A stretch of 64,000 nt of DNA from Metapseudomonas boanensis (GCF_018704125.1 NZ_JAGTIS010000006.1:124001-188000); one strand, 5' to 3'; positions 1 through 9,249 are shown, counted from the stretch's first letter. Numbers and translations: made by a program. The notes: a model not told the origin generated them from the sequence alone.

Positions 1-983
1 AGGTGTTCAACACCCTGGTGCGTTCGGTGGACGTCATCGTGATGAACGCACCTGATCGGCAATTGGCGCCCTTGGGCCTCGATGAAGCCAGCCTGCAGGC
101 CGTGAATCCCGGGGTGATCTTCTGCCAGCTGGACTGCTTTGGCGGTCCGCGTCGCGGCCCGCGTACCGATTATCTGGGCTATGACGACCTGATTCAGGCC
201 ACTACCGGCATCATGCTGCGTTTCGGTGGTGGTATGGAAACTCCGGAAGAGCACGCCCACGTCGGCACCATCGACGTCATGTGTGGCTTCGCCGCCGCCC
301 TGGGCGTCGCCGCCGCGCTTTACCGCAAGGCGGCAACCGGTCATGTCAGCCGGGCGCGCACCTCCCTGGCGTCGCTGGGCAACCTGGTACAGATTCCCTT
401 CTGTTTCGACTATGCAGGCCGTGGCCCCTTCAATGAGCCCTCCGGCCGTGATGCGGTGGGGTACAGCGATCTGTCGCGTTTCTACCGTACTGCCGACCAC
501 TGGCTGTACCTGGACAGCAGTGAGCAGGAACTGGCGCGTCTGGAGCGCGTGGCCGGCCTGGCCGGAATCAGCGCCGCCACCGACCGGGCGGCCTTCCTCA
601 GCCAGGCGTTGGTCTCGGAAACGGCTTCCACCTGGCAGCAGCGCCTGCACGCTGCCGATATCGCCGCGGTGGCGCCGGACAACCTCGACAGCCTGCGCCA
701 ACGCTACAGCCGCCCTGCTGACGGTCGCCCTGGCACGGACAACGGCAGCTATTCGTTCAGCGTCTATGCCGATCACCCGAGCGGTCATTGCGTCACGCAG
801 TTGGATCCCTACGCGATCCGTCCGCGCTGTGCGCCCATTCGTGCCCTGCCGCCGGCTGAGAAGTTCGGTGCATCGACCCGCCGCGTGCTGCAGGAATTCG
901 GCTACAGCCAAGCCCAGATTGACGCGCTGATCGAGCGCAACTGCATCAGCGAAAGCTGGAGTGAGGAGTATCTGCCGAGCTAA
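1..983 (+). CDS. dddD: DMSP CoA-transferase/lyase DddD, C-terminal part (5' end outside window)
   Basis: The reading frame is open from the window edge and the visible 326 residues form a class III (CaiB/BaiF) CoA-transferase domain. The segment YDDLIQATTG, a glycine-rich loop and HVGTIDVMCG are the usual landmarks, and the Asp of TIDV is the likely CoA-accepting residue. DddD proteins are about 830 residues with two CaiB-type domains, so most of the gene lies upstream. The assignment rests on context: a BCCT carrier, an iron alcohol dehydrogenase and an MMSDH-type dehydrogenase follow in the order known for ddd clusters of Marinomonas and Pseudomonas. DddD converts DMSP to 3-hydroxypropionate (as its CoA ester or acid) and releases dimethyl sulfide. 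By domain alone it could be another CoA-transferase such as a carnitine enzyme. Confidence 0.8.
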   Translation, partial: VFNTLVRSVDVIVMNAPDRQLAPLGLDEASLQAVNPGVIFCQLDCFGGPRRGPRTDYLGYDDLIQATTGIMLRFGGGMETPEEHAHVGTIDVMCGFAAALGVAAALYRKAATGHVSRARTSLASLGNLVQIPFCFDYAGRGPFNEPSGRDAVGYSDLSRFYRTADHWLYLDSSEQELARLERVAGLAGISAATDRAAFLSQALVSETASTWQQRLHAADIAAVAPDNLDSLRQRYSRPADGRPGTDNGSYSFSVYADHPSGHCVTQLDPYAIRPRCAPIRALPPAEKFGASTRRVLQEFGYSQAQIDALIERNCISESWSEEYLPS

Positions 984-1068
984 CCGCCCGGTGCCAGTTG
1001 TCGCCCTGGCAGGCCGCTGCCCAGCAGGCCGGGGCGATTTCCCCTGAAACGACCTTATGAGAAGCATC

Positions 1069-1228
1069 ATGAATAACAAATACAAAAAAGCTATGCCCGA
1101 TGTTCATCGCCCTCTCTTCGACCGGCAGCGCTTTCGCGCTGAGTGATACGACGGATAACCCACAAGCTGTTTCCGCGGATTACGGCTGCGGCGGCTATTC
1201 AAAGTCAGCCGCTGTTGCCACCCCATAA
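1069..1228 (+). pseudogene. Small secreted peptide gene, apparently frameshifted
   Basis: An ATG at 1069 with a GAGAAG ribosome site opens MNNKYKKA, a typical basic start of a signal peptide. About 25 nt later the hydrophobic core and cleavage site (MFIALSSTGSAFA) continue in another frame, from the ATG at 1100. That frame runs to the TAA at 1226 with a mature part of about 30 residues containing YGCGGYSK. One frameshift therefore joins the two halves into a preprotein of roughly 53 residues. It lies between dddD and dddT. I do not recognise the family. Alternatively only the 1100-1228 frame is used, although it lacks a good ribosome site. Confidence 0.4.
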
Positions 1229-1242
1229 GAGGATATTTAGCG

Positions 1243-2889
1243 ATGAGCAACATCAACCACGGCTCTGCCCTAGACGGGCGAGTATTCTGGCCCTCAATAG
1301 CCGTCATTCTTGGTGTCACCATTCCCCTGGCCCTGTTTCCTGAGTCCGGAAATTTGATCATCAAGCAGTTGTTCGGCTTCGCCACCGGCAATTTCGGTTG
1401 GCTCTATCTGATCGCTGGCCTTGGCACGGTGGTGTTTCTGCTGTGGCTCGCCCTGGGTCGCTATGGGCACGTTCGTCTCGGGCGTGCCGAAGATCTCCCT
1501 GAGTTTTCCTACTTCAGTTGGGTCGCCATGATTTTCTGTGGCGGCATCGGTATTGCCATCGCCAACTGGGCGTGGGTCGAGCCGATTTACTACTTCGATG
1601 GCCCGCCCCGCGGCCTCGCCAGTCACAGCAAGGAGGCTGCCGAGTGGGCGCTCGCCTACGGGCAGTTCCACTGGGGTCTCACGCCCTGGGCCTTCTACTG
1701 CTTGCCGGCAATTCCGATTGCCTATTCCATGTACGTTCGTCGTCAGCCAGGTGTTCGTCTCTCGGTTGCCGCGCGCGGGATCTTGGGCGACAAGGCCAAC
1801 GGTTGGCTGGGGATTCTGCTGGATACCGTTGTGGTGTTTGGCATCGTTGGAGGCGTCGGTACCTCGCTGGGGTTGGCTGTACCACTGGTGTCGACAATGG
1901 CTTCGAATGTGCTCGGCCTGCAGCCGTCGTTCGGTTTCGACATGGTGATCCTGTGCCTGTGGACCGGCCTGTTCGGCTTGAGCGTATGGTTCGGCTTGAG
2001 CAAAGGCATCAAGATCCTCAGCGACATCAACGTCTATCTGGCGGTGCTGCTGTTGCTCTTCGTTCTGGCCATCGGCCCAACCCTGATCATTATCAACGGT
2101 TGGTCCAACAGCTTCGGCCTGATGGTCAACAACTTCGTGCAGATGAGCCTGTGGACTGATCCTATCGCCAAGGGCAGCTTTCCGCAGGACTGGACCATCT
2201 TCTACTGGGCCTGGTGGATCGCCTATGCACCGATGATGGGCCTGTTCGTCGCGCGCATTTCCCGTGGTCGAACCATCCGGGAGCTGGTGTTCGCCGAGCT
2301 GATCTGGGGCAGCCTGGGATGCTGGGTATTCTTTGCGGTGTGGGGCGGCTACGCCTTGGATCTTCAGCTTTCGGGGGCCCTGGACGTCAGCGCCATTCTG
2401 AATCAGCAAGGCATCCCGGCGACGGTGCTCGCGATCCTGCAAACCATGCCGATGGCTAATTTGGTCATCGTGGTCTTCATCTTGTTGTGCTTCGTCTTCC
2501 TGGCCACGACCCTGGACTCGGCCGCCTACGTCCTGGCTTCGGTCACTTCGCGCGAGCTGTCCGGTTATGAGGAGCCTCGTCGTTGGATTCGCATCACCTG
2601 GGCTCTGCTACTGGCGGTCGTTGGCATCGGTCTGATCAAGGTCGGTGGGCTCAAGGCAGTGCAGACTTCCACGATCATCGTGGCCCTGCCATTGATTCCG
2701 GTGCTGGGCATCCTTGCTTGGTCGCTACTGCGCATGCTCGAGCAGGACTTTGGCAAGCGCCTGAGTTCGCCGACGCTTACCGTCGATAGTGTGGCTTCTT
2801 CTAGCCAGAGCGCAGCAGCTGCTGAGGGGTCGCACTATGCCTACGGCGCAGCCCCTAGTCCTGCGGCGCCACTGAGTTCAAACCAGTAG
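1243..2889 (+). CDS. dddT: BCCT-family transporter, probable DMSP importer DddT
   Basis: A 548-residue polytopic membrane protein of the betaine/carnitine/choline transporter family. It has about 12 hydrophobic segments and the tryptophan-rich signature region (FYWAWWIAYAPMMGLFVARISRGRTI shortened here to WAWWIAYAPMMGLF, near residues 325-340). These carriers import quaternary ammonium or sulfonium compounds with Na+ or H+. Its position directly after dddD and before dddB/dddC makes DMSP the likely substrate. The start follows AAGAGGATATTT. The C-terminal tail is Ala/Ser/Pro-rich and short, without a long BetT-type osmosensing extension. Glycine betaine or choline transport cannot be excluded. 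Confidence 0.8.
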   Translation: MSNINHGSALDGRVFWPSIAVILGVTIPLALFPESGNLIIKQLFGFATGNFGWLYLIAGLGTVVFLLWLALGRYGHVRLGRAEDLPEFSYFSWVAMIFCGGIGIAIANWAWVEPIYYFDGPPRGLASHSKEAAEWALAYGQFHWGLTPWAFYCLPAIPIAYSMYVRRQPGVRLSVAARGILGDKANGWLGILLDTVVVFGIVGGVGTSLGLAVPLVSTMASNVLGLQPSFGFDMVILCLWTGLFGLSVWFGLSKGIKILSDINVYLAVLLLLFVLAIGPTLIIINGWSNSFGLMVNNFVQMSLWTDPIAKGSFPQDWTIFYWAWWIAYAPMMGLFVARISRGRTIRELVFAELIWGSLGCWVFFAVWGGYALDLQLSGALDVSAILNQQGIPATVLAILQTMPMANLVIVVFILLCFVFLATTLDSAAYVLASVTSRELSGYEEPRRWIRITWALLLAVVGIGLIKVGGLKAVQTSTIIVALPLIPVLGILAWSLLRMLEQDFGKRLSSPTLTVDSVASSSQSAAAAEGSHYAYGAAPSPAAPLSSNQ

Positions 2890-3005
2890 GGTAACTGCCG
2901 GGCATCGTCACTACCCGGACTGCGCCAAACATTTCTTCGACAACGCATGGGATGGCCTCGCCAGTTCCCCGAGGTCTTCTCATGCCAAAACAACCTGGAG
3001 TGCAC

Positions 3006-4163
3006 ATGACCAATCAAGTGATACTGCCCCGCATCATGCAGTTAGGTGCCGGTGCCAGCGAGGCTATCCCCAACGTTCTGGGCAGTCTTGGCTGTTCACG
3101 GCCGCTGCTGATCACCGACAAGATGATGGTTCAACTCGGTTACGCAGCGCGTATTCAGGATACTCTGGCCGCCAGCGGGCTCAGGGCTGACATTTTTGCC
3201 GACACCGTCCCCGAACCCACGGTCGATTCGATTCGGGCCGGGGTGGAGAAGGCGCGCGCTGGCGATTACGACAGCATCATCGCATTGGGTGGAGGTAGCC
3301 CAATCGACAGCGCCAAGGCCATCGGCATCCTGGCCAAACTGGGCGGCGAAATGCGCGACTACAAGTTTCCGCGCAACGTCACCGAGACCGGCCTGCCGAT
3401 CATCGCGGTGCCGACCACGGCTGGAACCGGCTCGGAGGTGACCCGGTTCACCATCATCACCGACGAGCAGAACGACGAGAAAATGCTCTGCGTCGGCATT
3501 GGTTTTATGCCCGTCGCCGCGCTGGTCGACTACAGCCTGACGCTTAGTCTGCCGCCGCGTGTCACCGCAGATACAGGCCTCGATGCCCTGACTCACGCCA
3601 TCGAGGCTTACGTGAGCCAGAAGGCCAACCTCTATAGCGACAGCCAGGCCCTAGCGGCTATGCGCCTGATCGGTCCGAACCTGCGCCGCGCCTACCATGA
3701 CGGCTCCGACAAGGCCGCCCGCGAGGCCATGATGCTGGGCTCGACCCTCGCAGGAGTCGCCTTTTCCAGCGCCTCGGTGGCACTGGTGCATGGCATGAGC
3801 CGGCCGATCGGCGCCTTCTTCCATGTGCCCCATGGCCTGTCCAACGCCATGCTGCTGCCCAGCGTGACAGCTTTTTCCATCCCCGCCGCTGCAGATCGCT
3901 ACGCCGACTGTGCGCGGGCCATGGGGGTCGCCACTGGGCAGGACAGCGCCGAGCAGGCCAACGCCAAGCTGCTCGCTGAACTACAGGCGCTCAATGACGA
4001 GCTGCAGGTTCCGACACCGGCGCAGTTCGGCATCGACCGCGAGCGCTTTTTCCAACTGATGCCGACCATGGCTCAGCAGGCGCTGGCATCCGGCTCGCCG
4101 GGCAACAACCCGCGCGTGCCCACGGTTGAGCAAATGATCGAGCTCTACCGCAGCCTCTGGTAG
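3006..4163 (+). CDS. dddB: Iron-containing alcohol dehydrogenase, 3-hydroxypropionate dehydrogenase DddB
   Basis: Group III iron-dependent alcohol dehydrogenase, 385 residues from MTNQVILPR. It shows the nucleotide-binding GGGSPIDSAK and the metal-ligand regions DTGLDALTHAIEAY (Asp and His) and HGMSRPIGAFFHVPHG (two His). In ddd clusters DddB oxidises the 3-hydroxypropionate released by DddD to malonate semialdehyde with NAD+. The ATG at 3006 has TGGAG about 7 nt upstream and matches the usual N-terminus; an in-frame ATG at 2982 is an alternative. The gene is 66 nt upstream of dddC and very probably co-transcribed. Confidence 0.83.
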   Translation: MTNQVILPRIMQLGAGASEAIPNVLGSLGCSRPLLITDKMMVQLGYAARIQDTLAASGLRADIFADTVPEPTVDSIRAGVEKARAGDYDSIIALGGGSPIDSAKAIGILAKLGGEMRDYKFPRNVTETGLPIIAVPTTAGTGSEVTRFTIITDEQNDEKMLCVGIGFMPVAALVDYSLTLSLPPRVTADTGLDALTHAIEAYVSQKANLYSDSQALAAMRLIGPNLRRAYHDGSDKAAREAMMLGSTLAGVAFSSASVALVHGMSRPIGAFFHVPHGLSNAMLLPSVTAFSIPAAADRYADCARAMGVATGQDSAEQANAKLLAELQALNDELQVPTPAQFGIDRERFFQLMPTMAQQALASGSPGNNPRVPTVEQMIELYRSLW

Positions 4164-4228
4164 GCCCCATTTCCCAACGTTCAGGCAGCGGCTCTGCGCC
4201 CTGTCGCTCACATCTGAGGAGTTACCCC

Positions 4229-5725
4229 ATGAACACAGTAGGACACCTGATCAACGGCCAGATCGTCAACGACGCCGCCCGTCTGCAGGACGTTTACAAC
4301 CCCTCCACCGGCGAAGTCAGCAAGCAAGTGGCACTGGCCTCCAAGACCACTGTCGAGCAGGCCATCGCCGCCGCCGAAGCGGCCTTCCCGGAATGGCGCA
4401 ACACTCCGCCGATCAAGCGCGCGCGGATCATGTTCCGCTTCAAGGAGCTGCTAGAGCAGAACGCCGAGCGCATCGCCCAGATGATCGGTGAGGAGCACGG
4501 CAAGATCGCCCATGACGCGCTGGGCGAGCTGCAGCGCGGCATCGAGAACGTCGAGTACGCCTGTGGTGCCCCGGAGCTGCTCAAGGGCGAGCACAGCAAG
4601 AACGTCGGCCCGAACATCGACTCCTGGAGCGAGTTCCAGCCGTTGGGCGTGGTGGCCGGCATTACCCCGTTCAACTTCCCGGCGATGGTGCCGCTGTGGA
4701 TGTTCCCGATGGCCATCGTCTGTGGCAACTGCTTCGTGCTCAAGCCGTCCGAGCGCGACCCCAGCTCGACCCTGTTCATCGCCCAGCTGCTGCAGGAAGC
4801 CGGTCTGCCCGATGGGGTGATGAACGTGGTCAACGGAGACAAGGAAGCGGTCGACACCCTGCTCGGCGACTCGCGCGTGCAGGCCATCAGCTTCGTGGGT
4901 TCGACGCCGATCGCCGAGTACATCTACAAAACCGCCAACGCCAACGGCAAGCGCTGCCAAGCCCTGGGCGGAGCGAAGAACCATGCCATCGTGATGCCCG
5001 ATGCCGACATGGACAACGCAGTCAATCAACTGCTGGGTGCTGCCTTCGGCTCCTCCGGCGAGCGCTGCATGGCGCTGTCCGTGGCCGTCGCCGTGGGTGA
5101 TGCGGCCGCCGACGCACTGATCGAGAAAATGCAGGCCGCCATGCAGTCGCTGAAAGTCGGCGCCTACTCGGACAAGAGCAACGACTTCGGCCCGGTGATT
5201 ACCAAGGCCCATCAGCAGAAAGTGGTCGGCTACATCGACAGCGCCGAGGCGCAGGGCGCGACGATCGTGGTCGATGGCCGCAACCCACAGGTGGCGGGGC
5301 ACGAGAACGGTTTCTTCGTTGGCGGTACGCTGATTGATCGGGTGAGCCCCGACATGCTCAGCTACAAGGAAGAGATCTTCGGCCCGGTGCTGCAGGTAGT
5401 ACGAGTCGATAGCATGCAGGCCGCGATGGACCTGATCGATGCTCACGAATACGGTAACGGTACTTGTATCTTTACTCGTGATGGCGAGGCAGCGCGCTAC
5501 TTTTCCGACAACATCAAGGTAGGCATGGTCGGTATCAACGTGCCCCTACCGGTGCCGGTGGCCTACCACAGCTTTGGCGGCTGGAAGCGTTCACTTTTCG
5601 GTGACCTGCACGCCTATGGCCCGGACGCCGTTCGCTTCTACACGAAGCGCAAGACCGTCACACAGCGCTGGCCGTCGGCAGGGGTGCGCGAGAGCGTCTC
5701 GTTCTCTATGCCCACGATGAAGTGA
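4229..5725 (+). CDS. dddC: Malonate/methylmalonate-semialdehyde dehydrogenase (CoA-acylating), DddC
   Basis: Full-length (498 residues) aldehyde dehydrogenase of the MmsA type. It has the proline-rich active-site approach GITPFNFPAMVPLWMFP, the nucleophile in SSGERCMALS, and the C-terminal FGGWKRSLFGD typical of MMSDH. MMSDH enzymes convert malonate or methylmalonate semialdehyde to acetyl- or propionyl-CoA with NAD+ and CoA. Next to dddB the expected step is malonate semialdehyde to acetyl-CoA, completing DMSP carbon entry to central metabolism. A ribosome site GAGG precedes the ATG. By sequence alone it could also be the valine-pathway mmsA, but no mmsB follows. Confidence 0.83.
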   Translation: MNTVGHLINGQIVNDAARLQDVYNPSTGEVSKQVALASKTTVEQAIAAAEAAFPEWRNTPPIKRARIMFRFKELLEQNAERIAQMIGEEHGKIAHDALGELQRGIENVEYACGAPELLKGEHSKNVGPNIDSWSEFQPLGVVAGITPFNFPAMVPLWMFPMAIVCGNCFVLKPSERDPSSTLFIAQLLQEAGLPDGVMNVVNGDKEAVDTLLGDSRVQAISFVGSTPIAEYIYKTANANGKRCQALGGAKNHAIVMPDADMDNAVNQLLGAAFGSSGERCMALSVAVAVGDAAADALIEKMQAAMQSLKVGAYSDKSNDFGPVITKAHQQKVVGYIDSAEAQGATIVVDGRNPQVAGHENGFFVGGTLIDRVSPDMLSYKEEIFGPVLQVVRVDSMQAAMDLIDAHEYGNGTCIFTRDGEAARYFSDNIKVGMVGINVPLPVPVAYHSFGGWKRSLFGDLHAYGPDAVRFYTKRKTVTQRWPSAGVRESVSFSMPTMK

Positions 5726-5750
5726 TCCTGCCCCCTGCATATCCACAATA

Positions 5751-5780
5751 GTGCTGCTCCCCGGATAACGGGGGCAGCAC
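5751..5780 (+). terminator. Hairpin after dddC
   Basis: GTGCTGCTCCCC pairs with GGGGGCAGCAC across a 7-nt loop, 26 nt after the dddC stop. There is no clear T-tract, so rho-independent termination is plausible but not certain. It marks the likely end of the ddd operon. Confidence 0.5.
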
Positions 5781-5825
5781 TCAAAATGCTGATCAGTTAG
5801 GGAAACCTGACGAAGGCCAGAATCA

Positions 5826-6488
5826 ATGAAGATTAAATCCAAGCTGCAGGTGAGCTTTCTGGTTGCCACGCTGATTCCAGTATTGGTGGTGGCGCTGCTG
5901 ACTACTCGCAATGTTACGCAGCAGGCCAGAGAAAACTTTCTGGTATTCAGCAGTCTGGACATGAAACTGGTTAACAGCAGTTTCACCACCTTTTTTGATT
6001 CGGTGGGCTACACCGTTTCGGCCTTGGCAGAATACCCCGCAGTAAAAGATGCCAAGAGCGGTGCGCTGAGTACTTATTTTGGTGAGGCGCGCAAGCCTGG
6101 CCAGGTCGCCACGTCCAATGGCGGGCGTGAGAGGCAGATTTTCGATTACTTTTTCAGTATCGGTAAGAGCAACCCTACGCTTGGCTACGTCTACATAGGC
6201 GATACCCTTGGTGGCCATGTGGAGTGGCCGGGTACCGGCGATTACGGCGATTGGGATCCGCGCAAGCGCGAGTGGTACCGCATTGGCCATGACGCCAACT
6301 TCACCCTGGCCCGCCGCGACGGCTATTACTGGGAACCGGATGACGCGGTTTATGTCGCGGTGCTCAGGGGCTTCAAGGATAACGCTGGGGAGTTTTCCGG
6401 GGTCGTGGCGGCGGATGTGTCGCTCAAGGCGCTGACGGATATGGCGCAGAAGGTGCGCTTCGGCGAAACCGGTTTTCGGATCCACCGT
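5826..6488 (+). pseudogene. Methyl-accepting chemotaxis protein, 5' part, cut by IS
   Basis: The first about 215 codons encode an N-terminal membrane segment (residues about 8-27) followed by a periplasmic Cache-type ligand-binding domain, with WDPRKREWYR, GYYWEPDDAVY and GVVAADVSLKAL. This is the usual sensor half of an MCP. Homology to MCP stops at FGETGF, where sequence of an inverted IS1182-type transposase begins. The HAMP and signalling domains are absent, and I find no 3' half elsewhere in the window. Its place right behind the ddd genes suggests, but does not prove, a receptor for DMSP-related compounds. Confidence 0.75.
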
Positions 6489-7469
6489 CTTGCGCTCGCA
6501 GCGAGAGGCGAGGTACTCCGGTGTCTTGGCAATGCGTCGCGCTACGTCGCGAGCAACCTCATGGATGCTGCGAACGGTCTTGCGGTTCGGCGTGTTGGGG
6601 CAGCACTTGGCTTTCAGCGGGCAGGTGGCGCAGTCAGCTTGGCTGGAGCGGTAGATGATGGTGTTGGCCTTGGTCACCCGCGATCGTTGCCGGGTGAAGG
6701 CGCGCCATTCACTGCGTAGCGGTTTGCCGGTTGGGCAGCGGTATTCATTGGCTGCCTGACTCCAGTGAAAGTCGTGGCTGGAGAAACTGTCGTCCTTGCG
6801 CTCGGTCTTGTCCCACACCGGCACATGCGGCTCGATGGCCTTCTCTTCGACCAGCCAGGCCAGCATCGGGGCCGTGCCATAGGCGGTATCGCCGATGAGG
6901 CGTTCCGGCGTGAGGTCGAACTGCGCTTCGACGCGCTCCACCATCGTTTTGGTCGACTCGACTTCGGCGGTCCGATGCGCCGGCGTGGCTTCCACATCCA
7001 GGATCACGCCGTGCGCGGTGTCGATCAGGTAGTTGGTGGCGTAGACAAAGTAGGCTGGGCCACCTGGCGCGGCGGTCCAACGCGCCAGCGGATCGGTGAA
7101 CGACATCTTCTTGGGGAGGGCTTCGGCCCACGCTTCCTCATCCAGCGCTTCGAGGTACTCGCGCACGGGGCGGCTGCTGAGCGCCGGATCGCGCCAGTCG
7201 ACTTCATCGCCCGCCACCCCACGTTGCCGGCTGGCATCCGCCTTGATGATGCTGGCGTCGACGGCGAAGCCTGAGCCCTTGATCCAGGCACTGGTCGATG
7301 CTGCGCAGGAGGTGTTGGGGCGGGACGTGCTCGTCCAGATTGAACGAGTAGAACAGGCGAGCCTGTCCTCCCGGTAACCGTCCCATCATGCTGCCTGCCC
7401 CCATGCTCGCTGAGCGCGTGATTTTGCCGGCGGCATGGGGCGGCCGCTACTTTTTCAGCAGAATCGGCC
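6489..7469 (-). mobile_element. IS1182-type insertion sequence remnant (copy A), 3'-truncated and internally deleted
   Basis: The terminal repeat at 7450-7469 (GGCCGATTCTGCTGAAAAAG inward) starts the element, which reads leftward. The transposase begins at MMGRLPGGQARLFYSFNL (about 7389). It loses frame after SIDQCLDQ through an internal deletion, resumes with FAVDASIIKADASRQRGVAGDE, and runs through the CPLKAKCCPNTPNRKT region until about 6489, where it meets chemoreceptor DNA. The right end and C-terminus are missing. The same internal deletion occurs in the copy at 17338-18339. It is not autonomous. Confidence 0.8.
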
Positions 7470-7512
7470 AAAAGGGGACATTAGGGTAGGAAAAATAGAT
7501 CTGTCCCCTTTT
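7470..7512. repeat. Inverted repeat AAAAGGGGACA / TGTCCCCTTTT
   Basis: An 11-bp perfect inverted repeat lies immediately beyond the IS end, with arms at 7470-7480 and 7502-7512. A third copy, AAAAGGGGACA, sits at 8581-8591, just after the malate dehydrogenase stop. The extended form AAAAGGGGACAGATCTATTT resembles flanks I associate with REP-type tyrosine transposases. That link is from memory and inference. Confidence 0.5.
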
Positions 7513-7635
7513 CGACCGCTTTTCGACCGGCCCATTAGCGACGGCTTCGGCCGCTTTCGGGTGGCCTTTTTGCATTAGCGGGTAATACTTTTCTGCACAG
7601 GTGGGCGTGTTGCGGGTGGCGCGCGGAGGTGTGAG

Positions 7636-8565
7636 GTGAACAAGCTATCAATTGTGGGTGCCGGTATGGTGGGTGAGGCGGCGGCTCAGATCATCGCCCG
7701 GGAAGAGTTCTGTCGTGAGTTGGTGTTGATCGATGTGCAGGGTGAGTTGGCAAAGGGCAAGGCGCTGGACGTCTGGCAGGCGGCTGTTGAGTCAGGTTCT
7801 GATACCCGGGTTTACGGCGGGTCCAATGCCGAAATGCTGCAGGATTCTGACCTAGTGGTGATTACGGCGGGTGTGCCCCGCAAGCCTGGTCAGTCGCGCC
7901 AGGATGTATTGAGTATCAATCTGCCAATTCTCGATAGCATCATGCTGGATATTAATCGTCATGCTCCGGCAGCGACGGTGTTGGTGGTGTCGAACCCGGT
8001 CGACGTGCTGACCTATCGGGCTTGGAGTCTCAGTGGGCTGGGACGCGACAGGGTGTTCGGGCAGGCGGGGGTGCTGGATACAGCGCGCATGAAGTGTTTC
8101 ATTGCCGAGGAGACAGGGTTTTCTGCTCGGGATATCACGGCGCTGGTGCTGGGAGGGCATGGCGATAGCATGGTGCCGCTGATGCGATACTGTGCGGTCG
8201 GTTCGGTGCCGCTGTCTCACTTCCTGTCCAGTCAGCAGCTAGAGCGGATTGTGGAGCGCACGCGTCAGGGTGGCGGCGAGATTCTGGGTTTGAAGAAGCT
8301 GGGGAGCGCCTGTGATGCGCCGGGCGTGGCAATTGCACAGATGGTGGATGCTATCGCCAATGGGCGAAACCGCATTTTGCCGACGGTCGCGATTCTCGAG
8401 GGCGAGTACGGGCGAACAGGTATTGCCATGGGTGTCCCCTGTGTGCTGGCAGCGGAGGGGCTTGTGCGGGTGATCGAGTTACCTCTGGATGCGCAGGAGC
8501 AGGCGATGTTCGACCACTCTGCAGATCAGGTGGTGCGTGATATTGCTGAAATGAATGCTTTGTGA
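7636..8565 (+). CDS. mdh: Malate dehydrogenase (NAD), LDH-like type
   Basis: A 309-residue lactate/malate dehydrogenase superfamily enzyme. It has the Rossmann start VGAGMVGEAAA, VITAGVPRKPGQSRQD (mobile-loop arginines), VSNPVDVLT, and the catalytic histidine in VLGGHGDSMVP. The two Arg in RKPGQSR and the absence of the Gln of lactate dehydrogenases at that loop favour malate/oxaloacetate. Translation probably starts at GTG 7636 behind GGAGG. The gene stands alone between two IS remnants and may have been moved together with them. Many Pseudomonas rely on malate:quinone oxidoreductase, so an NAD enzyme here is an accessory TCA capacity. Confidence 0.85.
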   Translation: MNKLSIVGAGMVGEAAAQIIAREEFCRELVLIDVQGELAKGKALDVWQAAVESGSDTRVYGGSNAEMLQDSDLVVITAGVPRKPGQSRQDVLSINLPILDSIMLDINRHAPAATVLVVSNPVDVLTYRAWSLSGLGRDRVFGQAGVLDTARMKCFIAEETGFSARDITALVLGGHGDSMVPLMRYCAVGSVPLSHFLSSQQLERIVERTRQGGGEILGLKKLGSACDAPGVAIAQMVDAIANGRNRILPTVAILEGEYGRTGIAMGVPCVLAAEGLVRVIELPLDAQEQAMFDHSADQVVRDIAEMNAL

Positions 8566-8596
8566 GCAGGGGTATATGAGAAAAGGGGACACCCAT

Positions 8597-8637
8597 TAGC
8601 CGGCCTCCCCACCTCATGGAGGTGGGGAGGCCGGCTA
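8597..8637. terminator. Long perfect hairpin after mdh
   Basis: A 19-bp perfect stem (starting TAGCCGGCCTCCCCACCTC) with an ATG loop, 31 nt after the mdh stop. No T-tract follows, so besides termination it could be a recombination or REP-type palindrome left by an element. Confidence 0.55.
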
Positions 8638-8672
8638 GATGATTCTCAGATTTATCTCCTTTGCTCTAATCC

Positions 8673-9249
8673 TGCCCAACCGGCAAACCGCTACGCAGTG
8701 AATGGCGCGCCTTCACCCGGCAACGATCGCGGGTGACCAAGGCCAACACCATCATCTACCGCTCCAGCCAAACCGACTGCGCCACCTGCCCGCTGAAAGC
8801 CAAGTGCTGCCCCAACACGCCGAACCGCAAGACCGTTCACAGCATCCATGAGGTTGCTCGCGACGTAGCGCGACGCATCGCCAAGACACCGGAGTACCTC
8901 GCCTCTCGCTGCGAGCGCAAGAAGGTGGGGATGCTCTTCGCCCTCCTCAAACGGATCATGAAACTCGACCGTTTACGACTGCGTGGCCTGACCGGTGCGA
9001 CTGACGAATTCACCTTGGCCGCGACGGTGCAGAACCTGCGACGCATGGCCAAGCTCATGTCTCACGGGCCGCCGCTCACGGGATAGGTACGCCTGCCGCG
9101 AGCAGAAACCCTCGGATTAACCCGCAAAACTGAGCAAGAACGCTCAGACAAATGCCGAAAGGCAATTCGGAGTGGCTTGCAGCCACTTCCAAAGCTGTCA
9201 CCCCTGGCCGGCTGGCTACTGCAAAACCGCCTTTTTCAACAGAATCAAC
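8673..9249 (+). mobile_element. IS1182-type remnant (copy B), 5'-truncated
   Basis: This copy carries only the 3' part of the transposase. It starts in the CPTGKPLRSEW region, passes CPLKAKCCPNTPNRKTV and MLFALLKRIMKLDRLRLRG, and ends with a stop at 9084-9086 after KLMSHGPPLTG. The non-coding tail ends in TTTTTCAACAGAATCAACC, a degenerate copy of the element's right terminal repeat. It supplies the part of the transposase that copy A lacks, but in the opposite orientation. Confidence 0.8.

Noticed and set aside
5823..7217. 464-codon minus-strand frame spanning IS and chemoreceptor
   Set aside because: Only its first two thirds are transposase; the rest is antisense of the chemoreceptor gene and is not a real fusion.
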